Assembly: GCF_000236805.1 (NCBI RefSeq)
Contig: NZ_AGFX01000041.1
Coordinates: 248,001-312,000 of the forward strand
Direction: 5' to 3'
Origin: Paenibacillus peoriae KCTC 3763
Lineage (GTDB): Bacteria > Bacillota > Bacilli > Paenibacillales > Paenibacillaceae
DNA: 64,000 bases
Made by a program: the position numbers and the translations under genes
Notes under the pieces: generated by a model
The model's database searches: none
The model's input: only the letters and a program-made list of their open reading frames with translations
Told to the model about the DNA's origin: nothing
Part shown: positions 17,188 to 25,072 of the stretch, piece by piece
Layout: each line of letters opens with the position of its first letter
Position numbering within the stretch: position 1 is the first letter of the stretch

Positions 17188-18348
17188 CTAATCTGCATGT
17201 ACTTCTCCGAAAGGGACTACGGTCGCACCCAATGTGTTCGTAATCATAACCGAAAGGGATACGGACAAATCCACATCGTAAGGTGCTTTCAGTTCCTGCC
17301 CTTCCCGGTCTCTTACAATACGAATAACAGGCCGTTGCGGAATTTTGGAGTGTATACGCACTACTACCCCTTCCTCCCCTGTATTGAGCACTACAGAGAG
17401 CCCCAGAGGGTAAATTGCTACACAGTCACGGAAGGCTTCCAGCATCCGCTGCTCATACAGCGTGCCTGCACCGGCGTACAGCACCTCCATCGCTTCATAA
17501 GGCAACAACGCCTGCTTATATATCCGACTTGCTGTCATGGCGTCGTATGAATCCACCAAACCGATCCACTTCGCATATTCGTGAATTTGATCCTTCTTCC
17601 AACCGTTCGGATATCCGCTGCCGTCGATACGCTCATGATGCTGCAATGCACAGTGAGCTGACAACAAAGGAATCCCCGGTTCATCTTTAAGCAGCTTGTA
17701 GCCAATTACCGCGTGTGTTTTCATATGCTCGTATTCCTCGTCCGTCAATTTGCCCGGCTTATAGAGCACTTGAGGTGAAATTTTCATTTTTCCAATATCG
17801 TGCAGTAATGAACCTATTCCCAACTCCATAAGCTGGTTCTGATCGTAGCCATTGGCTATTCCCAGTACAAGCGTATACAGACATACGTTTAATGAATGAT
17901 GATACAAATCCTGGTCCGCAGCCCCAATATCCATCAGCATAATGATGGCATCCGGACGGCTTCCGATATCGTCCAGAATGGACTCCATCACCTTATAAAA
18001 GGACTTTCCAAAATATTTGTTCCTATGATCTACGGAATAGGATGACAGACCCTGAAACTGCTTTTTGATCTCCTGTAGCGCCGCCGCCCTTGTCTGTTCA
18101 TGGATCATTTCAGGAATCACGATATCTTCGGTCACCGCATCCTCAATGTATACATATCCAATACCGACTTGGCCTAGACGTTCAATCAATCGCGGAGTAA
18201 GCTCAACACCTTCAGAGAGCAGCACTATTCCGTTTTCATTGTATATTTTTTTGCCTAGCTTCATGCCGGCTCTCAATAATGTAACAGGTACCAGTCGCAG
18301 CTTAATCCTCTCCCGATTGTTTTGATACCTGAAGCCACCTAGCTGCAA
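17188..18348 (-). CDS. HD-GYP domain phosphodiesterase-like protein A
   Basis: A 386-codon frame. After an N-terminal region of about 130 residues comes the HD-GYP domain: HHSLNVCLYT, LLHDIGKMKI (the HD pair), LQHHERIDGSGYPNG (the H-H and GYP motif) and DSYDAMTASR. Such proteins hydrolyse cyclic di-GMP. The TTG at 18348 overlaps the end of yunD by 47 bases and lacks an SD. Homologous N-termini begin at LRLVPVTLLRAGM, so a start near 18300 is biologically likelier; there GGGAGAGGA is followed five bases later only by CTG. Confidence 0.85.
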   Translation of the reverse strand: MQLGGFRYQNNRERIKLRLVPVTLLRAGMKLGKKIYNENGIVLLSEGVELTPRLIERLGQVGIGYVYIEDAVTEDIVIPEMIHEQTRAAALQEIKKQFQGLSSYSVDHRNKYFGKSFYKVMESILDDIGSRPDAIIMLMDIGAADQDLYHHSLNVCLYTLVLGIANGYDQNQLMELGIGSLLHDIGKMKISPQVLYKPGKLTDEEYEHMKTHAVIGYKLLKDEPGIPLLSAHCALQHHERIDGSGYPNGWKKDQIHEYAKWIGLVDSYDAMTASRIYKQALLPYEAMEVLYAGAGTLYEQRMLEAFRDCVAIYPLGLSVVLNTGEEGVVVRIHSKIPQRPVIRIVRDREGQELKAPYDVDLSVSLSVMITNTLGATVVPFGEVHAD

Positions 18349-19756
18349 AACACTCTTCCATCGCGCCCGGACGCTTCAACTCCATTTCAATCAAATCCCG
18401 TAAAAATTCTGGAAGCATAAATCGGAGCTCCGTTCCGTTCGCAAGCACCTCATAACCTGCCCTGAAAGTGAACATATCCAGCGTACCCACCGTATATTCC
18501 TCTTGCTCTTCCAAGATACCACCCGCTACACGAATGTGTATGACTTTATCATAAGGAGCGCGATCCGGGTCATACTCTATCTCCAAACCTTCTACACACA
18601 TCGTACCAAGCACTTTACCTCTGAAGCCAAATCCCATCATTGGCTTGTCTGCAAATTCAGGCAATAAGGACTGCTCCAGTGCCAGCCGAATGTCACTTCC
18701 CCGCAACTTCATAACACAGGCATTAATCGGCGAAGGACATAAGGAATGCAGCATTCCTTTGCTGATATCCCCTTGAGGCAACGGGCCAAGCAATTGCCCC
18801 GCATTAACCAGAGCAATTGCTGTTCCTGTAAAATGTGAAACCGATTGTGCCAGCAAGTTCCCGAAAGGGGACTCCTGATCGTAAGCAATCCCCAGTTCCC
18901 GATCCGTCACGGCTACCGTGCTCTCCAACGCACGCTCTGCTTGTCTGCGATGCAACACAATGGCCGATGTCACTTTTTCGTCCAAAAGCGTCTGATCCAC
19001 AGGAATTACGCCGCCTGACGGCACCCAAAATGGTTCATGACTGCTGCTGCGTGTTAGTGTCACTTCACCCAGCAGCGTTCCGAACTTACCCGCCCCACAT
19101 AAAGCTGTGTTCCCGATCCGAAGCGGTTTTTCCAGCACATGATGGGTGTGGCCTCCGAGAATAACATCAATTTCAGGAAACTGTGACGCTAGTTTCTCAT
19201 CGGAAGGCAAACCCAGATGAGACATCACGACCAAAACATCAACCTGCTGTCTCAGTGCTGCGATCTGCTCACCCAGTACCTCAAACGGATCAAGAGCATC
19301 CCAGCCCAGCAATCGATAAAACTCTGTAAAAGGAGCCGTCACGCCGAGCAAACCAACCTTGATCCCTGCCTTGTCCAAAATCAGAGATTCCATCATCCAC
19401 GAAGGTCTTACCCCCGTAGCACTTTCTATCATATTGCCACATACGACCGGACAGTGAATTCCCGCATAGGCCTGTTCAATGATATCCGGGGTAAACGTCA
19501 GTCCTTCGTTGTTACCGATCGTAATCGCATCATATCCAGTTAGATTGATCACATCCACATTTGCCCCACCCAGCGTTCCTTCTGTTTCGGGGGCCATCCG
19601 GTCCATGTGGTCTCCTATATCCAGTACGAGCAGCGTATCCCCTAGCGCTGCTCTTCGTTCCTTAATCATTGCGGCTATCGAAGGCATACTGCCAAAATGA
19701 CTATGTATATCATTCGTATGCAAAATGGTCAACGTTTGCCGAGTCGTCATCTCCAT
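18302..19756 (-). CDS. yunD: YunD-like 5'-nucleotidase family metallophosphoesterase
   Basis: A 484-residue protein with the two 5'-nucleotidase domains. The N-terminal metallophosphoesterase contains ILHTNDIHSHFG, DIGDHMDR, TIGNNE (GNHE variant), VMSHLG and ILGGHTHH. The C-terminal substrate domain has NAGQLLGPLPQGDIS. It has no signal peptide, unlike UshA or YfkN, so it should act in the cytosol on nucleotides. GGAGG stands five bases before the ATG. The stop is within SD distance of HD-GYP gene A, so the two are probably coupled. Substrate preference unknown. Confidence 0.87.
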   Translation of the reverse strand: MEMTTRQTLTILHTNDIHSHFGSMPSIAAMIKERRAALGDTLLVLDIGDHMDRMAPETEGTLGGANVDVINLTGYDAITIGNNEGLTFTPDIIEQAYAGIHCPVVCGNMIESATGVRPSWMMESLILDKAGIKVGLLGVTAPFTEFYRLLGWDALDPFEVLGEQIAALRQQVDVLVVMSHLGLPSDEKLASQFPEIDVILGGHTHHVLEKPLRIGNTALCGAGKFGTLLGEVTLTRSSSHEPFWVPSGGVIPVDQTLLDEKVTSAIVLHRRQAERALESTVAVTDRELGIAYDQESPFGNLLAQSVSHFTGTAIALVNAGQLLGPLPQGDISKGMLHSLCPSPINACVMKLRGSDIRLALEQSLLPEFADKPMMGFGFRGKVLGTMCVEGLEIEYDPDRAPYDKVIHIRVAGGILEEQEEYTVGTLDMFTFRAGYEVLANGTELRFMLPEFLRDLIEMELKRPGAMEECFAARWLQVSKQSGED

Positions 19757-19980
19757 AACCGCCTCCTTCTTTATATATCGACTTTGAAGCTTCTAATGTT
19801 TAAGCATACCATTTTCTTTATCATTATGGTACATATGAGTGGGTGGAGCCTCACCCACAATTCAGCTCTACTACATGCTCAAGTCATGGACCCAGTGAAA
19901 AGCATTAACATTACCTTCCGCATGCATTTAGAGGGTTCTTCGTACCTATTTTACAACTCGGAATAATAGTAAATTAGTCG

Positions 19981-20009
19981 TTGTCATCCCATATAATTCT
20001 TGATATATT
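19981..20009 (+). promoter_or_regulatory. sigma-A promoter of HD-GYP gene B
   Basis: TTGTCA, a 17-base spacer and TATATT, 51 bases before the start codon. The surrounding 300-base divergent region (19757-20059) holds no gene that I can support. Confidence 0.65.
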
Positions 20010-20059
20010 AGGGGTGTTTCGTATTTTCGACGCATTTACGACAATAAGGAGGTTAGCAC

Positions 20060-21124
20060 ATGAGAGTTCACGTTACCGATGCCAAGCCCGGAGATCGTCT
20101 CAAGTCCGATACATACAACGGGCACGGTGTACCTGTCTTGGTTCAGGGCACCGAGCTTCAGCATGAAGATATCTCCAAGCTTATCATGCATGGTGTCGAT
20201 TATATTGACATTGATGCTGGTTCTGCGAGCATTCCGGTTGACTTTGCCCCCGATGTTCCAGCTTCCCCCGAATCCCTCAAACGCGCCGTCCCCCTCATGG
20301 AACAGAGCATCAATGGCTTTGAGAGCATGTTTCTAGAAGCTTCCGCAACTGGCAAATTTGATGAGTCTCGAGTTGATGAACTATTCAGTCCCCTTGTTTC
20401 AGAACTGGCTCATCAAAAAGATGTCGTATCTTTGCTGTTAATTATGGAACGGGGAGATCAGTATACGTATAATCATTCTCTCCAAGTAGGCGTACTCTCA
20501 TATTACATTGCCACATGGCTAGGATATACAGAGGAAGAGGCTTATGCCGCGGGTAAAGCCGGATATTTACACGATATAGGCAAGTCCATGATATCAGATG
20601 AAATATTGAATAAGCCGGATAAACTAACGTCTGAGGAATTTCAGGAAATGAAGAAGCATCCCCGCTATGGCTTTGATATTATTAGCAACTCGACCGGCGA
20701 TGAGATTTCAGCAATCGTCGCCTTGCAGCATCACGAGCGCGAAGATGGAAGCGGTTATCCGCATGGACTCTTTAAGGAAGAAATTCATCCTTTCGCCAGC
20801 ATAACGGCTATTGCCGACGTGTATAGCGCTATGATATCCAATCGTGTGTATCAGACGAAGCAAGAGTTGCTCGCCGTGTTACGCCAGCTGCATAGCATGA
20901 GCTTTGGACATCTGAATCCCGAAGCTACCCAAGTCTTTATCCGACATATGCTTCCGAATTTTATTAATAAGCAGGTGCTTCTAACCACAGGTCAGACAGG
21001 AACGATTATTCTGAATAATCCAATTGACTACTTTAGACCTTTGGTAAAGATTGGCGATAATGAGTATGTAGATTTGTCCAGAGAGCGCCATGTATCCATT
21101 GATGAAATTTATCTGGAATCCTGA
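20060..21124 (+). CDS. HD-GYP domain phosphodiesterase-like protein B
   Basis: A 354-residue protein starting MRVHVTDAKPGDRLKSD, the standard N-terminal motif of this HD-GYP group. The catalytic region has HSLQVGVLSY, YLHDIGKSMI, LQHHEREDGSGYPHG and DVYSAMISN, so all metal ligands seen in active enzymes are present. AAGGAGG lies seven bases before the ATG. It is divergent from yunD-HD-GYP A and is closely related in layout to protein A. The role is probably c-di-GMP turnover; there is no sensor domain beyond the N-terminal region. Confidence 0.88.
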   Translation: MRVHVTDAKPGDRLKSDTYNGHGVPVLVQGTELQHEDISKLIMHGVDYIDIDAGSASIPVDFAPDVPASPESLKRAVPLMEQSINGFESMFLEASATGKFDESRVDELFSPLVSELAHQKDVVSLLLIMERGDQYTYNHSLQVGVLSYYIATWLGYTEEEAYAAGKAGYLHDIGKSMISDEILNKPDKLTSEEFQEMKKHPRYGFDIISNSTGDEISAIVALQHHEREDGSGYPHGLFKEEIHPFASITAIADVYSAMISNRVYQTKQELLAVLRQLHSMSFGHLNPEATQVFIRHMLPNFINKQVLLTTGQTGTIILNNPIDYFRPLVKIGDNEYVDLSRERHVSIDEIYLES

Positions 21125-21193
21125 TCTGCAACTGCTGTCCGGCATTACTTCGGTAGAACGGAATGCTTTACCGAAAGCACAGGCTACGCGAAT

Positions 21194-21248
21194 AAAAAGA
21201 GGCTGTCCTTGATCCGTAGGTTCTTCCTACAAAGGACAGCCTCTTTTT
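21194..21248. terminator. strong bidirectional terminator
   Basis: A 17-bp perfect stem, AAAAAGAGGCTGTCCTT with its complement, and an inner GTAGG/CCTAC stem. The A and T flanks allow it to act in both directions: for HD-GYP gene B and for the ymaF remnant. Confidence 0.9.
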
Positions 21249-21620
21249 ATGTTATAGGTAGTTGCTGAGTTAATGTTGCAAAATTAAATTGGTGTACATG
21301 ACCATCATTTAATGTAGTCTGGCCCGTAACAAAATGTACGTGTTTACCATTTCCGACTGGAATAGCTGGGCCTGATCTAATCCTTCTCAGATTATGAAAT
21401 GATTTAAGAAATCAGTTTTCGTAAGATCAATTTCATGGATATGGCTTCTTCCTTGTCGAATTGCTTGCCCCGTTACACCTGCAAAGCGATGATTATGCCG
21501 ATCTGCGCCTTGCTCGGCCAGTTTGGTGCTGCCTTCAAATTCATGCACATGCCTTTGTGTCTGTGTAGAAGAGATGCTTTTCTTCTTTACTACAGTTTTA
21601 TTCTTCTGCATCCGTTGCAT
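21247..21620 (-). pseudogene. ymaF: frameshifted YmaF-like gene
   Basis: The first 77 codons encode RHVHEFEGSTKLAEQGADRH and NHRFAGVTGQAI, which I recognise as the His-rich YmaF family. The frame then closes at a TGA near 21387. In another frame the sequence continues without break as HNLRRIRSGPAIPVGNGKHVH and FVTGQTTLNDGHVHQFNFAT up to a TAA at 21247, as expected for the rest of YmaF. A single base missing around 21396-21401 (in AATCATTTCATAAT) explains it. A sequencing error or programmed frameshift is possible. The function of YmaF is unknown. Confidence 0.75.
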
Positions 21621-21672
21621 GCCTCCTTATATTTATGTCACTCACAACATCCTATTTAGCAAACATCTGTAA

Positions 21673-21936
21673 GTGCTAGGCAACTATCCGCAGCCCAGAC
21701 AATCTCTTTGGAGTAGTAAAACTAACGGCAGAGCAGTTAACTGTGCAATCATGCAAACAGACGGTAATTTTGTTATTTACGGATATCCAAATGCTATATG
21801 GGCTACAGACACGAACGGCTGGGGGAATGCATTTCTTGTTGTGCAGGACGATGGTAATGTAGTTATTTATGGTACAAAAGCAGCTTGGGCAACAGGTACC
21901 AACAGGCTTCACGGCACCTATCAATCCTCTCGATAG
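21673..21936 (+). CDS. bulb-type (B-lectin) domain fragment
   Basis: An 87-codon frame from GTG with two copies of the mannose-binding lectin motif Q-x-D-x-N-x-V-x-Y (MQTDGNFVIYG and VQDDGNVVIYG), each followed by a W-A-T turn. There is no SD and no signal peptide. A usual domain has three such motifs, so the first is probably lost. I read it as a truncated remnant of a lectin or lectin-like bacteriocin gene. Confidence 0.6.
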   Translation: MLGNYPQPRQSLWSSKTNGRAVNCAIMQTDGNFVIYGYPNAIWATDTNGWGNAFLVVQDDGNVVIYGTKAAWATGTNRLHGTYQSSR

Positions 21937-22267
21937 CAGAACGTTTTGTATCGTTGTTCTAAGCTCGATATGTAAAGTGCTGGCGAAACGTTCAACTTGA
22001 CATCATGTTATGTTAGTGCAAATTGAAGACGATTCCCCTACTCCTTATAAACGATTTATCCCATAATTAGAAAGGGGACGAAAGGCATCTAGCACCCTAA
22101 TTTATCCCAATTCAAACCACACGAAATCGGCACGAATATTTACCGCAAAAAACTCATATTTCCAAGGAGAAGAACTGAGAAACTCACAGGCTGCATAGTC
22201 AAGAAGTTAAACTCCCAATATAAGGATCTCGCTGTTGTTCATCAAAAATCAGAACCCTTCCAAGCTC
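21937..22267. other. intergenic region without a recognised gene
   Basis: About 330 bases with short frames only. A TTGACA at about 21998 lacks a good -10 box at the right distance. No known RNA motif was recognised. Confidence 0.4.
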
Positions 22268-22295
22268 CTTCGTATAAGTTAGTTATTATACGAAG
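22268..22295. promoter_or_regulatory. perfect 10-8-10 palindrome before the 143-residue gene
   Basis: CTTCGTATAA, eight bases (GTTAGTTA), then TTATACGAAG. It ends two bases before the AAGGAG ribosome site of the next gene. It could be an operator or an RNA hairpin governing translation. The arms resemble, but are not, loxP. Confidence 0.6.
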
Positions 22296-22311
22296 TTAAG
22301 GAGATATTAAT

Positions 22312-22743
22312 ATGAACAATCTTAACCATTCGTTTATTAATGAAACCCGGGATAATATTCAACTACCTATTCCAAGTGTTTGGAGATCAGAGTTCATCAT
22401 TGGTAACATTGTTTTACCGGGTGTGTTGAGGTTGAATACAATGACCGATGGCGGAGTCGAGGACAATTCTATAGGTCTACTTACTGGTTCGCTGAATGAG
22501 ATTCCGCTTGGGCCAGTTAGTAACTTTAGGCAAGGTGTACCAGGTGAGGGTGGCGGTCTTTTCCCTGTTATAAGACCTTTTTGGGAAAATCATCAACTCA
22601 ATGGTTATCTAACACGTGAAGCGGCCAACATCCCTGTACCCGGATGGCCCGGTCTAATTGTATATCGATTTGATGGGTCTTTATATACGAATGGAACAAC
22701 GGCAGTCATTCCTTGGCGAGCAATCATGACTTTAGTCTCATAG
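22312..22743 (+). CDS. 143-residue protein of unknown function
   Basis: AAGGAG eight bases before the ATG and a terminator downstream support it as a real gene. The sequence is rich in Gly, Pro, Asn and aromatic residues (WRSEFIIGNIVLPGVLRLN, QGVPGEGGGLFPVIRPFWEN), with no signal peptide or membrane segment. It looks like a compact beta-rich protein. I do not recognise a family. It sits next to a lectin fragment and an integrase remnant, so it is probably accessory cargo. Confidence 0.65.
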   Translation: MNNLNHSFINETRDNIQLPIPSVWRSEFIIGNIVLPGVLRLNTMTDGGVEDNSIGLLTGSLNEIPLGPVSNFRQGVPGEGGGLFPVIRPFWENHQLNGYLTREAANIPVPGWPGLIVYRFDGSLYTNGTTAVIPWRAIMTLVS

Positions 22744-22797
22744 CCCAATTCCCATTTTAGGGATCAATTCCAAAAAAAGAGGCAGGAGTTAGCTGAT

Positions 22798-22823
22798 AAG
22801 CCTTCTCGCAATAGAGAAGGCTT
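22798..22823 (+). terminator. hairpin after the 143-residue gene
   Basis: AAGCCTTCTC, six bases, GAGAAGGCTT, followed by a weak T-rich tract. Confidence 0.6.
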
Positions 22824-22828
22824 AAGTC

Positions 22829-23230
22829 TTTCCTGTTCAAGAGAGTATAGCTAAAAAAAATGAAGAAGTAAACGTGCTTATGTACTTTTTAAGCAAAACC
22901 GGTTTAAGGATATCTGAAGCTTTAGCTTTAAGATGGGAAAATATTGATGGTGATAAGACAATAATAATCATTAAACAAACAAGTCGTGGACCTCTATCAT
23001 TTGTGAAACAATCCAAGGATACTGTATAAAAGCCGGTGTTGATATACAGCACACATGTTTTTAGACATACACACGCTGTTCTGCTGCTTGAATCCGGTGC
23101 AAGTCTGAAATATGTATCCAATAGATTAAGGCATAAAACTATCAAACCAACATCGGATACTTATCTTGATATTACTGAAAAAATAGAAGGAGACGAACTT
23201 CAAAAGTTCGCCTCCTACACAAAAAGATAA
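22829..23230 (+). pseudogene. remnant of a tyrosine recombinase (integrase)
   Basis: One frame gives the start of a catalytic domain (FLSKTGLRISEALALRWENI, holding the first catalytic Arg) up to a TAA near 23029. Another frame gives its end: HVFRHTHAVLLLESGASLKY and NRLRHKTI...TSDTYLDIT, holding the HxxR and the nucleophile Tyr. The part between is deleted. The C-terminus ends about 80 bases from a copy of the sufB 3' end, the same spacing as the other integrase at 27155. It is a dead older integrase. Confidence 0.85.
23188..23216 (-). terminator. possible terminator hairpin at the end of the integrase remnant
   Basis: AGGAGACGAACTT, three bases, AAGTTCGCCTCCT (one G-U pair). On the minus strand it is followed by TTCTATTTTTT. 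It lies 93 bases past the displaced sufB 3' end, so it could once have ended the suf transcript. Confidence 0.4.
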
Positions 23231-23308
23231 AATCAAATCGGACACCGGCAATTTTACAATTTATAAATACTCCCTCAAACCCTTCATAATACAAAGACTT
23301 TTTCTTTG

Positions 23309-23347
23309 TTATCCAATACTGCCTTCCATTTCGATTTGGATTAGACG
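23309..23347 (-). other. attachment-site copy: displaced 3' end of sufB
   Basis: Minus-strand codons here read RLIQIEMEGSIG-stop; the intact sufB ends [12 protein letters not shown]-stop. Homology ceases upstream of these 13 codons. The identical core is ATACTGCCTTCCAT at 23316-23329, matching 27230-27243. A duplicated gene 3' end beside an integrase is the usual footprint of site-specific integration. Confidence 0.8.
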
Positions 23348-23425
23348 CAAGCGAAGCGGGAAACCGCATAATTGTGGGATTTATGCATTTCTACGCACAG
23401 CTAAATTAACGATTTTTCTTTAGAC

Positions 23426-23515
23426 TTAAAAGCTTTCGGTATCATGGGCGGTATCACATTTTACCAAAAGCTTAATTTTTTCTTCTATTGTATATGATAA
23501 TTTTTCGACCTGCAT
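23426..23515 (-). CDS. possible 29-residue peptide
   Basis: ATG preceded by GAAAGGTGAACG, a good ribosome site, and a 29-residue charged product ending CDTAHDTESF. It may be the start of a lost longer gene. Nothing about its function can be said. Confidence 0.3.
   Translation of the reverse strand: MQVEKLSYTIEEKIKLLVKCDTAHDTESF
23437..23456. repeat. left arm-type motif of the sufB element
   Basis: CGGTATCATGGGCGGTATCA, made of two CGGTATCA-like halves. The same arrangement occurs at 27157-27176 near the other end. Confidence 0.55.
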
Positions 23516-23690
23516 CGTTCACCTTTCTTTTCTCTCTTCGAAATCTCCTTACAGATCTTTCCCACAAATCAACTAACCAAAAGCTACTATATAAAATGAC
23601 TATTAAGCTCGTGCCTCATCCAGAACCAAAGAAGTTCGTTGACCTCTGTCTTGTATTGTCTTAAATGAATCCATCATAGGGATACTCAAA

Positions 23691-23750
23691 GATGAGAGGA
23701 GTCGAACCCTGTCCGCAGATAAGGACATACAAGCTTCTACGGGTGTAGTC
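23691..23750 (-). pseudogene. 3'-end fragment of a tmRNA (ssrA) gene
   Basis: The minus strand reads GACTACACCCGTAGAAGCTT and then, after a short stretch, GGACAGGGTTCGACTCCTCT. This is the pattern of the tmRNA acceptor half, including the T-loop GTTCGA. The T-stem has a base missing and no CCA follows. The rest of ssrA is absent, so it is a vestige. The 3' end of ssrA is a common target of tyrosine integrases; this is probably an old att site carried in on another element. Confidence 0.75.
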
Positions 23751-23813
23751 ACAGTTCTAATGTTACCTAGGACGTCTCTTAACCTTTAATTTAATATAGC
23801 CTTATATCTTTAC

Positions 23814-23822
23814 TGCTATAAT
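23814..23822 (+). promoter_or_regulatory. extended -10 promoter of the 240-residue gene
   Basis: TGCTATAAT, 29 bases before the start codon at 23851. The -35 region is weak. Confidence 0.5.
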
Positions 23823-23850
23823 AGAAGAAAAAAGAAGGTCGTGTAAATAT

Positions 23851-24573
23851 ATGTACGATGTAGATTTGGAATCAATACCTCGTTATAACTATGCAGGGAC
23901 TCGTGAAATAAAAATGCTAAAAGAAATAATTATTTTGAGCCGAAATATTCTATTTGGACAAATACACTATAATAAAGTAAAAATCAACAATGAAGCTGAT
24001 CTCCAACTACATTTTTCTTATATTCTGAAAAGTGTAGGTGATCTCTTTGAGTTTGGTTTACGTGATCACCTGAGGATTCACCTGGAAGCCCCATTCAGAT
24101 CAGAAAAAACTCTCCCCAAAAGTGAATCAAACAGGTCAAAAATTGATATAGTTTTGGAGTGGATTAGTGGAAGTACAAACACAGTAACTACATGTGCCAT
24201 AGAACTTAAATACTTTCTTTGGGAGGGACTACGAGAACCTCAAAATCGTTACTCAGTTTTTTGCGATCTCGCAAACCTCGAAGAATACATACGATACTGT
24301 CCGTCTTACTCAGATGACAGTTATCTGAACCCATGGACTTTTCAAATGGGATATTTCTTGGTAGGTACTGACAATCCCCATTATGTCAATCAAAAATCAT
24401 ATTCAAAAGAAACCCAGGATTTCGATTTTCGTCACAATACAACTTACAAAGCCGGAACAACGTTAACATATCATACAAGAAATAAACAACCTAAAACCTT
24501 GAGTCTAGCAAATAATTATCACTTTTTGTGGCAAAGAGTAGGCGATTTTTATTATATGGATCACTTTTTTTAA
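23851..24573 (+). CDS. putative PD-(D/E)XK-type nuclease
   Basis: A 240-residue protein of unknown family. The order E48, D99 (SKIDIVLEW), E118-x-K120 (CAIELKYF) fits the PD-(D/E)XK nuclease core, with the hydrophobic strands on both sides of each motif. AAGAAGG precedes the ATG and a terminator follows. Base composition is AT-rich like the rest of the element. Alternatives are a transcription-factor-like or DNA-repair member of the fold. A defence role is inferred from its location beside another effector-like gene. Confidence 0.55.
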   Translation: MYDVDLESIPRYNYAGTREIKMLKEIIILSRNILFGQIHYNKVKINNEADLQLHFSYILKSVGDLFEFGLRDHLRIHLEAPFRSEKTLPKSESNRSKIDIVLEWISGSTNTVTTCAIELKYFLWEGLREPQNRYSVFCDLANLEEYIRYCPSYSDDSYLNPWTFQMGYFLVGTDNPHYVNQKSYSKETQDFDFRHNTTYKAGTTLTYHTRNKQPKTLSLANNYHFLWQRVGDFYYMDHFF

Positions 24574-24619
24574 ATCACTCCAATCTTAGCAAATCATTAA
24601 GTACTGCAACAAAAAAAAG

Positions 24620-24646
24620 CACCCACCAAGAGGTGAGTGTTTTTTT
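24620..24646 (+). terminator. terminator after the putative nuclease gene
   Basis: CACCCACC, four bases, GGTGAGTG (one mismatch) and seven Ts, with an A run on the left side. Confidence 0.75.
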
Positions 24647-24855
24647 GTTATGGAGGCGAGAGGAGCCACTACCTAATTATGTACGTAAAGACCCACTTTA
24701 CCGCTTTTAATGGGACGTAACAAATTTCCAAGCAATTGGGATTGCAAAAAAGTAGCGGGAACATAAAATTAGCGTGCATTATAGTACTATTGAAAAGCAA
24801 CACACATGAATAAGGGGCTTTTAAGACAGCCCCATTCTCTTTTCTGTCTTCTCCT
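24647..24855. other. intergenic region with a small hairpin
   Basis: No gene seen. GGGGCT and AGCCCC (24814-24833) form a short stem followed by a pyrimidine tract, possibly the terminator of a lost gene. Confidence 0.35.
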
Positions 24856-24977
24856 TTACGGTGGATCAGGAAGAATCACATAAACATCTCCGATCACGTT
24901 GCCGTTGTCATCTGTAATAATGTCCCAAGGGATGTCGCTGTAAAAGGGTCATTATCTACGTAGAAATGTCCCGTCAT
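24856..24977 (-). pseudogene. frameshifted gene of about 40 codons
   Basis: AGGAGG precedes an ATG reading MTGHFYVDNDPF; after a one-base shift it continues YSDIPWDIITDDNGNVIGDV and YVILPDPP-stop. Read across the shift it forms one compact acidic peptide. The length, 122 bases, is not a multiple of three. The family is not recognised. Confidence 0.5.
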
Positions 24978-25072
24978 AAACTTGCCTCCTGAGATGTGAG
25001 CCAATTTGGATCTACTAATAAAAAAATATAAATGGTATGATATTCCTAGTAACTTTTTACTAGGAGGCACCA

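Noticed and set aside
22268-22295. Identity with loxP
   Set aside because: Only about nine bases of one arm and twelve of the other agree, and the spacer register differs; no Cre-like gene is near.
23042-23056. Third copy of the island repeat (TACAGCACACAT) in the integrase remnant
   Set aside because: Only 12 bases match and they are part of the conserved integrase coding sequence; best seen as chance.
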